Below the pieces are notes generated by a model. It did not search any database and had not been told where the DNA came from. It was given only the letters and a program-made list of their open reading frames with translations. A stretch of DNA of 20,553 nt from Scatosoma sp045588185 (lineage in GTDB: Bacteria > Bacillota > Clostridia > Christensenellales > Borkfalkiaceae): assembly GCA_045588185.1 (NCBI GenBank), contig JAZNDR010000032.1:1-20553 (forward strand). Reading direction: 5' to 3'. This document shows, piece after piece, positions 7,275-15,427 of this stretch. Position 1 is the first letter of the stretch; each line of letters starts with the position of its first letter. The position numbers and the translations under genes were made by a program.

Positions 7275-8677
7275 TGAAAGGTATCCTCCCCTTTTGCCGA
7301 CGAGGTCTTGTTATAAGTGATAAGCGAAAGTACCGCACTGATAACGAAAATGACGATACCGATTACGGACGCGACGTTGTATTTCGGGTTTTGGTCGGTC
7401 GTTAAACGGTAGAGCCAAGTTACGAGCAGGTCGGTGGATTGCGCCTGCGAACCGCCGCCGTAGTACAAATTATCGACGGGTCCCCCGCCCGTGAGCAGCC
7501 ATATCACGTTAAAGTTATTGATATTGCCCACGAATTGCGTAATGAGATAGGGCGTCGTAACGTGAAGCATATACGGAAGCGTAACGCTCATAAATATCCG
7601 CACGGGCGAAGCGCCGTCTATCCGCGCCGCCTCGTAATAGTCGGTGGGGATATTCATTAAGATTCCCGAGCACATTAAAAGCGTGTACGGTACGCCTATC
7701 CAAATATTGACGAGAATAATCATCAGTCTTGGAAGCAGGGAAAAATTCCGTTGGTCGGTAAGCCATAGAATATTCGTGCCTAAAATTTTATTCAAGATAC
7801 CGTCGCCGTCGAGGATTTTTTGCATTAAAAGCAGGGTAACGAATTGCGGAACGGCAATAGCGATTACGAACAGCGTTCGCCAAAGCGCTTTCAGCTTTAT
7901 CCCCTTTTTTTGTATCAACAGCGCAATAATAAGCCCTAAAAAGTAATTGGTAAAGGTGGCAAAAAACGCCCAAACGAAAGTCCAAAGGAGTACGCGCAAA
8001 AAGACAAACGCAAAGCCCGTTGTTCCGCCCGACAAGGAAAAGAGCGTGGCGAAGTTGGAAAAGCCTACCCAGTCGAAAAGCTTACCGGGGGGCATATGCG
8101 CGTAGTCGTAGTTGGTAAACGCGATTAGCACCATAAAAACGAGAGGCATTACGGTGAATACGAGCAGCCCCACGAACGGCAAAATCAACAGCGGGACGTA
8201 AAAGCGTTCGTTTAAAAGGATACGAACGTCAGCTCGGAAAGAGCGCACTTCTTCGCCCTTTTCTATCCGTTTATCGTTTTCGTAACTGCCCCGTATATTC
8301 ATTGCCCATATCGCGAGAAAAACCACAACGAGTACGAGCGTAACCACACCGTATAAAAGTATCAAGAAGCTGTTATCGCCCTGTACTTTTTCAAAAATTT
8401 GCAATTCCTCGTTCCAAATTTCGCCCGAAAGCCTTGTACCTAAATTCCCCGAAAAAAGGTGTGCGATATATCTTCCGCCCAGCAAAATCATAAACACGAG
8501 GAAGCCCGCTTGCGTAATCAAATACGCAAGTCCTTTTACAAGCTGTCCGCGCGCGATTTGCCCGCAACCCATGAAAAAGAAGGAAAGGCGCGTTGCGTAC
8601 GAGCCGTTTTTAAACGCCGTGCCTAATTCCTTTAAGGCGTTCGGTTTTACCGTTTTTTTACTCTCCGTTTTTTGCAT
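7271..8677 (-). CDS. malF: Carbohydrate ABC transporter permease, MalF family
   Basis: The 468-residue protein is longer than most CUT1 permeases. It has an N-terminal part with two hydrophobic segments (about 48-72 and 103-126) and a soluble stretch before the core starting near 160, similar in design to MalF. The coupling loop YEAARIDGASPVRIFMSVTLP (348-368) is the EAA motif. Near the C-terminus, NNFNVIWLLTGGGP is a family hallmark. It has a GGGAGG-type site before its ATG, lies 27 bases after the binding-protein gene and overlaps malG by four bases. With malG it forms the membrane channel of a sugar importer. Confidence 0.93.
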   Translation of the reverse strand: MQKTESKKTVKPNALKELGTAFKNGSYATRLSFFFMGCGQIARGQLVKGLAYLITQAGFLVFMILLGGRYIAHLFSGNLGTRLSGEIWNEELQIFEKVQGDNSFLILLYGVVTLVLVVVFLAIWAMNIRGSYENDKRIEKGEEVRSFRADVRILLNERFYVPLLILPFVGLLVFTVMPLVFMVLIAFTNYDYAHMPPGKLFDWVGFSNFATLFSLSGGTTGFAFVFLRVLLWTFVWAFFATFTNYFLGLIIALLIQKKGIKLKALWRTLFVIAIAVPQFVTLLLMQKILDGDGILNKILGTNILWLTDQRNFSLLPRLMIILVNIWIGVPYTLLMCSGILMNIPTDYYEAARIDGASPVRIFMSVTLPYMLHVTTPYLITQFVGNINNFNVIWLLTGGGPVDNLYYGGGSQAQSTDLLVTWLYRLTTDQNPKYNVASVIGIVIFVISAVLSLITYNKTSSAKGEDTFQ

Positions 8678-8704
8678 GCGCGCCTCCCTATTTACTGCCT
8701 GCTT

Positions 8705-9976
8705 TTATTGTTGCGAGTTCGTTTGCGTATTCTTTTCAATTGCGTCCACGCAAGCTTTTAATTGGTTTGCGAGGTTAAAGCTTCCGTTCTGCGCGCCTGC
8801 AATCATTGCCGCGCCAAGCCCTTCCATAGGCACCCAAAGAGTGGACGGTACGCCCTTTTGCGTTTTACTGTAAGCGAGCTGTTTTGTGATTGCTTTCGCG
8901 CAAATATCCGACTGCACACGCTCGTCCGCCCGTGCGTCCTCGTCCGTCGGCACGAAACCGCGTGCTTCAAAGTGCTTCACTTGATTTTCCTTGTTCGTAT
9001 AAAACTCTGCAAAATCCATTGCGTCCGTTTTATTTTTGGAGTAATTGTTTACACCCATCAGCTTATAGCCTGCAAACGCTACGAGCTGTACCTGTTCGGG
9101 ATTTGTTCCCCTATTCAAGGTATAAGTGGGAAGCTTTGCCGCGGCGAAATGCTCGCCAAGAGAAGCCTCTATCGCGGTTCTGTTCCAAGTTCCCGAAGCC
9201 GCCGCAATAATAGAGCCGTCGTTAAAGCCCGCCGTAATTTTCGAATCGTCCGCGTCGGCTTTTACCCTCGCGTCTTTCACAAGCTCCCACATCGCTTGCG
9301 TAACCGCAACACCCGTTTCGTTATCGAAGTCGCAGGTAATTTTCGTTTCCGCAAGGTTATCGTCGTAGGTTACTTCGTAGCCGAGATTTTTACCGAAATA
9401 GAAAGCGGAAGTATACCAGCCGTCTTTCATAGGATACGCAAATTTTTTACCGCCCGAGCACTTTGCCAAGATACCGTCGATACTGGAAACGTCCGTTTCC
9501 GTTAAAACGGATTTATTATAATACAAGAAAAAGGTGTTGTCCGTATACGGCATACCGTATACCCCCTCCTTGCCTTTTACCGTTGCCGTTACCGAATCAA
9601 TCGAGTCGTCCGAATTTGCTTTTTTTACCCGTTCCAACCGTTCGCCTGCGATTTGCGCGAGCGCGTCGCCGTTGAGTAATTTACTCAACTGATCGTTTAA
9701 GCAGGAATACACGTCCGCCGCCGCTTCCACGTCGTTCAGCACGCGCGTTGCCACGTCGTTTTCGCCTTGAATATCAATGACGATTTCATAGTTTTTATCG
9801 GGGTGCTTTGCTTTGAAATCTTCCGCGACCGAGGTGGCGAACGCTTTATCCGCTTCCGACACCCAAACAGTGAGCTTCACCTTGCCGTCGTTTCCGCCGC
9901 CCGTTTTACAACCCGCAAAACTGAACGCCGTCAGCATTGCCAGTACACCGCATACCGCCTTTACCGTTTTTTTCAT
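8705..9976 (-). CDS. malE: Extracellular sugar-binding lipoprotein, MalE-like
   Basis: The ATG at 9976 is preferred to one eight codons earlier because AAGGAGAGG lies seven or so bases ahead of it and the product then begins with a proper signal, MKKTVKAVCG. The lipobox is FAGC with Cys23, followed by a Gly/Asn-rich linker. The 423-residue protein has the family-1 solute-binding fold patterns: KLTVWVSEAD at the mature start, YGMPYTDNTFFLYYNKSVL in the hinge region and AFAGYKLMGVN later. It would capture malto-oligosaccharides or a related sugar and hand it to MalF/MalG. The gene is first in a malE-malF-malG unit and lies downstream of malQ, separated from it by a terminator. The exact sugar is inferred from context. 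Confidence 0.9.
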   Translation of the reverse strand: MKKTVKAVCGVLAMLTAFSFAGCKTGGGNDGKVKLTVWVSEADKAFATSVAEDFKAKHPDKNYEIVIDIQGENDVATRVLNDVEAAADVYSCLNDQLSKLLNGDALAQIAGERLERVKKANSDDSIDSVTATVKGKEGVYGMPYTDNTFFLYYNKSVLTETDVSSIDGILAKCSGGKKFAYPMKDGWYTSAFYFGKNLGYEVTYDDNLAETKITCDFDNETGVAVTQAMWELVKDARVKADADDSKITAGFNDGSIIAAASGTWNRTAIEASLGEHFAAAKLPTYTLNRGTNPEQVQLVAFAGYKLMGVNNYSKNKTDAMDFAEFYTNKENQVKHFEARGFVPTDEDARADERVQSDICAKAITKQLAYSKTQKGVPSTLWVPMEGLGAAMIAGAQNGSFNLANQLKACVDAIEKNTQTNSQQ

Positions 9977-10061
9977 TTTTTCCTCTCCTTCTCGCCGCAA
10001 GCCGTTTGTCGGGCGATCTTTTTTCTTTTAGTTTTTCTATCTTTCCGCCTTTTTATTCGTG

Positions 10062-10098
10062 TAAAAAAGAAAAAATCCCACTCCGTGAAAGAGTGGGA
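10062..10098 (-). terminator. Intrinsic terminator between malQ and malE
   Basis: On minus, the perfect 8-bp stem GTCCCACTC/GAGTGGGA core (10091-10098 with 10076-10083, 7-base loop) is followed by T5-C-T6. This is a textbook Rho-independent terminator just after the malQ stop. I see no convincing promoter between it and the malE ribosome-binding site (the best is a weak TTTACA with a poor -10), so malEFG may depend on read-through or on an activator-dependent promoter. The rest of this intergenic stretch is A-rich on minus and holds nothing else I recognise. Confidence 0.9.
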
Positions 10099-10120
10099 CA
10101 GTATTCAAAATAGATTTATT

Positions 10121-11641
10121 TTATCTTTGATATTCTTCCGTCATCGCTTTGAGCCACGCCGCCTTGCGTTTCTTGAAATCTTTAAGCGTAAAACGGAAAG
10201 TCCAGTTATTGCCCGAAACGGTAGACGGCGCGTTAAGCCGAGCTTCGTTGCCAAAGCAGAGTATATCGTGCATGGGCACGATAACGGTGTTTGCCTTGGA
10301 CGCCATTAACAATCGAATCACGCTTTCACATTCTTCCTCGATTGTTTCCGTTAGATACGGCGTATCCATTTCCAAACACTGCTTTTCGAGTTCCGTTTCA
10401 AATTCTTTGCGCGCTTTCGTATCGAGGTTTTCGATATACGCGCGCAGAGTATCGTTGTCGTGCGTACCCGTATACGCCACGCTGTTTTCATTGTATCGGC
10501 TGGGCAGGTATTCGTTTTCGGGATTGCCGTCGAACGCGAACACAAATACTTTCATACCTGCATAGCCCGTTTCTTTCAACAATGTGCGCACGCCGTCGTC
10601 AATAATTCCCAAATCTTCCGCAATAATCGCGTAGTGTTTCATATCTTTAAACAGCGCGGATTTAGGTCCGTCCAGCCATTCCCCCTCTCTCGCCGTTTCC
10701 GCATCAGCAGGGATTGCGTAAAATCTATCAAACGCGCGGAAGTGGTCGATTCGGACGATATCGAAAAGAGAAAAGTTGTAGCGAATACGGTCTTTCCACC
10801 ATTGATAACCGCTTTTTTTGAGCTTTTTCCAGTCGTACACGGGGTTACCCCAAAGCTGTCCGTCTTCCGAAAAGGCGTCGGGCGGTACGCCCGCGCGCAT
10901 AGAGGTATTGCCTTTTTTATCGAGCATGAACAGGTCTTTGCGGTATTTCCAAGCTTCCACACTGTCGCACGCGAGATAGATAGGCATATCCCCCATAATT
11001 TCAATATCCTTGCCGTGCGCGTAATCGCGCAACGCGTTCCACTGTTTTAAGAACAAATATTGCGTAAATTCCCAAAAATATATTTCCTCTTGGTTTTCGC
11101 GGATATAGGCTTCTTCCGTTGTTTTGCCGTAAGTTTTATACGGTTCAGCCCACTGCGAAAACGGCGCGTAACGGAAGCGTTTTTTTAAGGACATAAACAC
11201 CGCAAAATCGCGGTACGCACCCCGTTCGATAAACGCTTGCCAAGCGGGCGTAGTTTTATCGAAATTCGCGTATGCACGCTTTAATATTTCGACCTTACAC
11301 GCAAACAGTCTGCCGTAATCCACCCGCCTTTCGTTGTCGCTCCAAACGATATTTTCGTAATCGGACTTTTCCAGTAAGCCCTCCTCGCAGAGTAAATCGA
11401 AGTCAATGAAATAATAATTGAGTGCGTCGGAAGCGCAGGATTGATAGGGGCTGTCGCCGTAGCCTGTGGGCAAAAGGGGTAACACCTGCCATACTTTCAT
11501 TCCCGCCAAGGCGAGCCAGTCGATAAACGCGTACGCGCCTTTGCCGAGCGTGCCTATCCCAAAGGGAGAGGGCAAAGAAGATACGGGCATCAATACGCCC
11601 GCTCTCCGTTTTGTGTTCGTGGTTTTTTCGTTGGTATTCAT
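10121..11641 (-). CDS. malQ: 4-alpha-glucanotransferase (amylomaltase), GH77
   Basis: The enzyme moves alpha-1,4-glucan segments between malto-oligosaccharides and releases glucose. The ATG at 11641 is chosen because AGG lies nine bases ahead of it; the ATG two codons earlier would leave only about three bases. Product length is 506, normal for bacterial GH77. Numbering from this start, the nucleophile is Asp299 in RIDHFRAF, the acid/base is Glu342 in IIAEDLG and the third acid is Asp395 in THDNDT. This agrees with the order known for the Thermus enzyme. Other family stretches are GVLMPVSSLPSPFGIGTLG, LLPTGYGDSPYQ and GVPPDAFSEDGQLWGNPVYDW. The neighbouring malEFG genes make a maltodextrin uptake and processing locus. 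A terminator follows the gene. Confidence 0.97.
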   Translation of the reverse strand: MNTNEKTTNTKRRAGVLMPVSSLPSPFGIGTLGKGAYAFIDWLALAGMKVWQVLPLLPTGYGDSPYQSCASDALNYYFIDFDLLCEEGLLEKSDYENIVWSDNERRVDYGRLFACKVEILKRAYANFDKTTPAWQAFIERGAYRDFAVFMSLKKRFRYAPFSQWAEPYKTYGKTTEEAYIRENQEEIYFWEFTQYLFLKQWNALRDYAHGKDIEIMGDMPIYLACDSVEAWKYRKDLFMLDKKGNTSMRAGVPPDAFSEDGQLWGNPVYDWKKLKKSGYQWWKDRIRYNFSLFDIVRIDHFRAFDRFYAIPADAETAREGEWLDGPKSALFKDMKHYAIIAEDLGIIDDGVRTLLKETGYAGMKVFVFAFDGNPENEYLPSRYNENSVAYTGTHDNDTLRAYIENLDTKARKEFETELEKQCLEMDTPYLTETIEEECESVIRLLMASKANTVIVPMHDILCFGNEARLNAPSTVSGNNWTFRFTLKDFKKRKAAWLKAMTEEYQR

Positions 11642-11702
11642 ACGCATACACCTACTTACGCAGAAATTTCTCTTTCACTACTATGTTCCGTTTGGACGCT
11701 TT

Positions 11703-12776
11703 TTATGCCGTAGCGATCCGTGAAAGCAATTTTCTTTCGAATTTCGCAACGCCTGCAACAGGCTCTTTGTTTAACAGTTCTTCCGCTTGCGTTTTCAAAT
11801 CCCCGACTGCATCCGCTTTTCCAAACGCGTTACAGTACGCCGCAAGCACGCGCTTTGCCGTCGCGCTGTCGCTTTGTAAAAAGTTCCTGCAACATTTTCC
11901 ACAAGCCTCCGCGCCTTCGAAATCTTGAAGCAGGGAATGGATATAAACGAACTCTGCCGAAATTTTCTCCCCATCCGTTTCGGGTAGGTATTCCTGTACG
12001 CAAACGGTCAGGCGGTTTAAGCAGTCCGCCGCTTTTTCGATATTTTCTTTATCGAGATAATAACGGTATTTTAAATCGAGCATTACGGCAAAAAGAGGCT
12101 CGTCCTCGGCAAGCTGGGGCAGGTCAAAATACAGTGCTTCGTCGATTTCGCCGTAGCTTTTCCCCTCGAAAAGCCCCCCTTGTATCGTCATTGCGGCGAG
12201 CATATTCTTCTCTGCGGCGTAACCCTTTTTTAAGCCGATATACACGAGCATATCCGTTTTTCCGCTTGCGTATTCAAAGGGTAAGGCATTGAGCAAAAAC
12301 AGATAAGCAAGGTACGGTATCATTCCCCAAAACACGAAATTCGTTGTACCAAGAAGCGAGCAAATAAGCGCAGTGGCAAGTATAACGACAAGCAACACTC
12401 CGCTAAAAATCAATCCGCCGAGGGTGTACAAGGACGCGCGCTTTTGCATATTCAAGCTTGTTTTAGGAATAGCCTGCGTTTCGTCCGCGCGGAAAGGCGA
12501 AGCGAAACCGAAGCGGTTTTTCCCCTCTTTTTCATAAATTTTAAAGCAAAAAAATTTGCTGTACATAATCCGCATTTTGCCAAGTTTGGCAAAGGCGATA
12601 TGTCCCAGCTCGTGGAAAACAGGCGCAAGGAAAAGGCTTACCGCCAAACCGACGATATCCTCGATCGTACTATCCAACCCGCTTTGCCATGCAAGGTAAA
12701 AGGTAAACAGCACGCCTGCCGATAATAAAATTGTGCATACGACGGCGAAAGCCGACGAAACGCGTGTGTTTCTCAT
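11703..12776 (-). CDS. M50-like membrane metalloprotease with C-terminal helical domain
   Basis: The 357-residue protein has hydrophobic segments at about 9-30 and 41-54, then HELGH (55-59) in APVFHELGHIAFAKLG, the zinc-binding HExxH of membrane-embedded peptidases. Two further segments lie at about 118-142 and 147-165. The last ends in LLNALPFEYASGKTDML, which resembles the second M50 motif (N..P.......D) with Asp175 as possible third ligand. Residues beyond about 185 are soluble, acidic and helix-rich with spaced pairs of Cys and Leu, reminiscent of TPR-like repeats. Its start overlaps the end of the Ppx/GppA gene by four bases, so it is the last gene of that series. The substrate is unknown. 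Site-2 proteases of the spore pathway (SpoIVFB) share the first motif, but I see no clear match to that subfamily. Confidence 0.65.
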   Translation of the reverse strand: MRNTRVSSAFAVVCTILLSAGVLFTFYLAWQSGLDSTIEDIVGLAVSLFLAPVFHELGHIAFAKLGKMRIMYSKFFCFKIYEKEGKNRFGFASPFRADETQAIPKTSLNMQKRASLYTLGGLIFSGVLLVVILATALICSLLGTTNFVFWGMIPYLAYLFLLNALPFEYASGKTDMLVYIGLKKGYAAEKNMLAAMTIQGGLFEGKSYGEIDEALYFDLPQLAEDEPLFAVMLDLKYRYYLDKENIEKAADCLNRLTVCVQEYLPETDGEKISAEFVYIHSLLQDFEGAEACGKCCRNFLQSDSATAKRVLAAYCNAFGKADAVGDLKTQAEELLNKEPVAGVAKFERKLLSRIATA

Positions 12777-13639
12777 ACCGTAAATCCTTTTTTAAGGGCG
12801 TAGCCCTCTAAATTATCCCGATCGCTGACGGTGAGCTTTTGCAAGGAAAAGCGTTCCATAATACGAGCGAGCCACAGCGCACCGCCTGCGATGACGTCCG
12901 CTCTGCCTGCGGGCATACAGGGCAGTGCCGCGATTTCTTCGGTGGGCATAGCTAACAGCTTGTCCGCTAAATCCTTGACCTCTTGCACGGAAATTTCCGC
13001 ACCCGTGATTTTATCCGAGGAATATTCCGTCAAACCAAGCACCTGCGCAGCGACCGTTGTCGCCGTACCGCCTATCGCGTAGGCGCGCGTGCCGATAGGA
13101 ATCTCCCCGTACTGTTTTTCCGCCGTTTCCATAGCGGAAAGCAATTTATTTTTATCCTTTCCGCAACCGTCTTTTAATCGTACCACGCCGATATCGACGC
13201 TTTTTTTATACACCGTTTCGCCGTTCTTTCGCACGACGATTTCCGTGCTTGCCCCGCCGATATCTATCAGCATACCGTCGTCATTCCCCAGCGCGCCGAG
13301 AATGCCTATTTCCGCTTCCGTTTCCCCGTCGATAATCTCCACTTCCAAACCGCAAAGCTCTTTGACTCGCAAAAGGAAATCGTTGCCGTTTTCCGCCGTG
13401 CGTGCCGCTGCCGTGGCAAAGGCGAGCGTGATTTTCGCGCCCTCGGTTTTTGCTTGGGCATAAAAGCGGGACACCGCTTGCGCCGAGCGTTCGATTGCTT
13501 CCGCTTTTAAGCGTTTGGAAGAAGCGAGTCCTTCGCCCAAGCGAGTGGTTGCAAGCGTTTTATATAAAACTTTTCCGTCCGCCACTGTCATAAGGCGAAC
13601 GGAATTCGAGCCGATATCTATTACGGCGTACTTTTTCAT
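12773..13639 (-). CDS. Ppx/GppA family phosphatase
   Basis: The 288-residue product has the ASKHA fold motifs of the Ppx/GppA family: DIGSNSVRL (8-16), the segment IIDGETEAEIG with the likely catalytic Glu at about 106, and IDIGGASTEIV (125-135), the second phosphate loop. A further Gly-rich stretch, YAIGGTATTVAA, follows. Members degrade polyphosphate or pppGpp. It lacks the long C-terminal HD-like domain of E. coli Ppx/GppA, as is usual for the short form in Firmicutes and actinobacteria. It overlaps the divIC-like gene by one base (TAATG) and has a good AAGGAGA site inside that gene. Which phosphate compound it acts on cannot be told. Confidence 0.92.
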   Translation of the reverse strand: MKKYAVIDIGSNSVRLMTVADGKVLYKTLATTRLGEGLASSKRLKAEAIERSAQAVSRFYAQAKTEGAKITLAFATAAARTAENGNDFLLRVKELCGLEVEIIDGETEAEIGILGALGNDDGMLIDIGGASTEIVVRKNGETVYKKSVDIGVVRLKDGCGKDKNKLLSAMETAEKQYGEIPIGTRAYAIGGTATTVAAQVLGLTEYSSDKITGAEISVQEVKDLADKLLAMPTEEIAALPCMPAGRADVIAGGALWLARIMERFSLQKLTVSDRDNLEGYALKKGFTV

Positions 13640-13899
13640 TATTTATCTCCTTGTTCGTATACCCAACCGTTTTCAACGGCAAGCAAAAACATATTTGCTT
13701 CGTACCATTCGGCGTCTAACTCCGCGTTTTGCTTTTGCTCGGTAAGCGTGGCAATCTCCGTTTCAAGCTTTTCTTTACGGCGATCCAAAACCCCCATCGT
13801 TATCCATTGATAAATTAAAACGGAAAGCAAAATCACGAGCAAAAGCGTTGCCGCCGCAACGACCGCCGTAATTGTTTTTCTCATTTTATCCTGCGTCAT
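13639..13899 (-). CDS. divIC: DivIC/FtsB-like septum formation initiator
   Basis: This is a small 86-residue bitopic membrane protein: a short basic cytoplasmic end (MTQDKMRKT), one membrane helix at about 9-31, then a heptad-patterned stretch RRKEKLETEIATLTEQKQNAE (about 40-60) that should form a coiled coil outside the cell. This is the DivIC/FtsB/FtsL design; these proteins link FtsQ/DivIB to septal cell-wall synthesis. Sequence conservation in the family is low, so the assignment rests on architecture and on position right after yabP and yabQ, the order known in Bacillus. Its start overlaps the yabQ stop (ATGA) and its stop overlaps the ppx start. Confidence 0.8.
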   Translation of the reverse strand: MTQDKMRKTITAVVAAATLLLVILLSVLIYQWITMGVLDRRKEKLETEIATLTEQKQNAELDAEWYEANMFLLAVENGWVYEQGDK

Positions 13900-14282
13900 A
13901 ATCTGTTACCCACCTCTTTGGAAAGAGTTTTTTCTCGATTTTTCGCCTTTTTTATCCATTTGGTCACTTTATTATAGCATAGATTTTTTAAAAAGGCAAC
14001 TATTCTGTGCAAAGTTTTTAAATATAATATCCCGCCCGTAAGGTATCCTATCCACATATATACCCGAAGTGCAGGGAAATGAAACAGGTACGCCGCCGCA
14101 ACCGAAATCACCGCAAATACTATCCAAAACGCGATATCGAATATTCCGCCGAGTACTTTGTTTTTTCCCCTATCGCATCCGCAAAGAAAACGGAGAAAGC
14201 TGAAAGGCTCGTACAAGATACCGCCGAGAAAGCCGATAAACAGGCACAGCCCGAACACGGCAAACTGATTTTGCGTATCCAT
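13896..14282 (-). CDS. yabQ: Spore cortex biosynthesis protein YabQ
   Basis: The 128-residue membrane protein has an N-terminal helix (about 7-25, with the family-like FGLCLFIGFLGGILYEPF), then RFLCGC, two more hydrophobic segments (about 47-68 and 71-88) and a strongly basic tail (KVTKWIKKAKNREK). This matches the YabQ pattern. In Bacillus YabQ lies in the forespore-surrounding membranes and is needed for cortex formation (family knowledge). The ATG abuts the yabP stop with no gap, and the end overlaps the divIC-like gene by four bases. The syntenic block yabP-yabQ-divIC makes the call firm. Confidence 0.87.
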   Translation of the reverse strand: MDTQNQFAVFGLCLFIGFLGGILYEPFSFLRFLCGCDRGKNKVLGGIFDIAFWIVFAVISVAAAYLFHFPALRVYMWIGYLTGGILYLKTLHRIVAFLKNLCYNKVTKWIKKAKNREKTLSKEVGNRL

Positions 14283-14540
14283 TTAACGGAAGAGTTTTGC
14301 GGCAAAGCTTTTACCGCCGTAGGAAACGCCCGAAATATTCCCTTCCGCCAAAAAAGTGCCGTTTGATTTGGAAAAGCCCGTGATTTTGAGGTTCGTACCC
14401 GCCACGTGCATTTTTTCTCCGCCGTGGAGCGCAAGCACTATCTTTACCTCGGAAAACGCCGTAACGCTTTCCACGCCGTCTACTTTGATATTCTTCCTGT
14501 GTTCAATCAATACTGAATGTTGAAAATTTTGTTCTTGCAT
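14283..14540 (-). CDS. yabP: Sporulation protein YabP
   Basis: The 85-residue product carries the YabP/YqfC pattern: His-Ser near the start, EHRKNIKVDGVESVTAFSE, then a beta-rich core with HVAGTNLKITGFSKSNGTFL and a closing GNISGVSYGG. In Bacillus YabP is a mother-cell protein of the sigma-E regulon needed for spore formation (family knowledge). No clear Shine-Dalgarno sequence precedes the ATG. It starts 32 bases after the ttcA-like gene, so it could be read from the helicase-ttcA transcript or from a sporulation promoter I cannot define. Together with YabQ it indicates a spore-forming lineage, though not that this strain sporulates. Confidence 0.87.
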   Translation of the reverse strand: MQEQNFQHSVLIEHRKNIKVDGVESVTAFSEVKIVLALHGGEKMHVAGTNLKITGFSKSNGTFLAEGNISGVSYGGKSFAAKLFR

Positions 14541-14572
14541 ACCGTATCATATGCGAGAGAAAATTTTTTATT

Positions 14573-15418
14573 CTATTCTTTTTCGAATTTTTCCAAAAAC
14601 GAGTGTTTTTCTCCGTTTTGCTTGTATTCCGCCAGCGTGTCTAACTGCACGTTGTGAATACTTTGAAAAATATTATTTTCGATATTCGGATTTTCCTTTT
14701 TAAGCTCTGCAATCAACGCTTTTACCCGTTTGCGAGCGGAAAAGGTATCATCGTCGCCGCCCGTCAGCTTTTGCGTGAATTTGCAAGCGCAGGCGATAAA
14801 ATCCAATCCGTTGTGCTCTTTCCAACGCAAAATATCGTTTTCAAGTACGCAATACAGCGGACGAATTAGCTCCATTCCGTCGAAATTCGTACTCTTTATC
14901 CTCGGCAGCATACCTTGTAACTGTCCGCCGTACAGCATACCCATAACCGTCGTTTCGATAACGTCGCTCTTATGGTGTCCGAGCGCAATTTTATTACAGC
15001 CTAGTTCTTTCGCTTTTGCATACAAATGACCGCGGCGCATACGCGCACATAAATAGCAAGGCGCTTCCGCACTGACCGTTTCCGAAGCTTCGAAGATATC
15101 GCTTTCAAAAACCGTAATAGGGACGCGGAGCCGTTTTGCATTCTCTTCTATCTTTTTGCGGTTCGCCTCGTTGTACCCGGGATCCATTACCAAAAAAACG
15201 AGTTCAAACGGCACTTCGCTATGCTTTTGCAATTCTTGCATGAGTTTAGCAAGCAGCATACTGTCTTTACCGCCTGAAATACAAACGGCGATTTTGTCGC
15301 CCGCGTCAATCAGCTTATATTTTTTTACCGCCAACACGAACGGCGACCAAATGGTTTTACGGTAGGTCGTGATGATAGAGCGTTCTATTTCTTGGTATGT
15401 TTCCAGTTGCTTCGGCAT
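14573..15418 (-). CDS. ttcA: TtcA-like tRNA 2-thiocytidine synthase (PP-loop ATPase)
   Basis: The 281-residue product has the PP-loop SGGKDS (48-53) that binds ATP, and the TtcA-type segment CYLCARMRRGHLYAKAKELG (121-140), followed by KIALGHHKSDVIET and MLYGGQLQGMLPRIK. Cys121 and Cys124 form the CxxC, and Cys210 and Cys212 (ACACKF) stand where TtcA has the third iron-sulfur ligand. TtcA enzymes use a 4Fe-4S cluster to thiolate C32 of certain tRNAs. The true TilS has no such cysteines, so this is TtcA-like rather than TilS, although tilS is the tRNA gene usually found near yabP and divIC in Bacillus. AAAGGA precedes the start, nine bases after the helicase stop; they are one transcript. Confidence 0.85.
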   Translation of the reverse strand: MPKQLETYQEIERSIITTYRKTIWSPFVLAVKKYKLIDAGDKIAVCISGGKDSMLLAKLMQELQKHSEVPFELVFLVMDPGYNEANRKKIEENAKRLRVPITVFESDIFEASETVSAEAPCYLCARMRRGHLYAKAKELGCNKIALGHHKSDVIETTVMGMLYGGQLQGMLPRIKSTNFDGMELIRPLYCVLENDILRWKEHNGLDFIACACKFTQKLTGGDDDTFSARKRVKALIAELKKENPNIENNIFQSIHNVQLDTLAEYKQNGEKHSFLEKFEKE

Positions 15419-15427
15419 AGTTATCCT

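Noticed and set aside
14530..14575. Sigma-E-like promoter (CATATGAT) before yabP
   Set aside because: The -10 matches only partly, the -35 is poor, and the start would fall on the ATG; the evidence is too weak to call.
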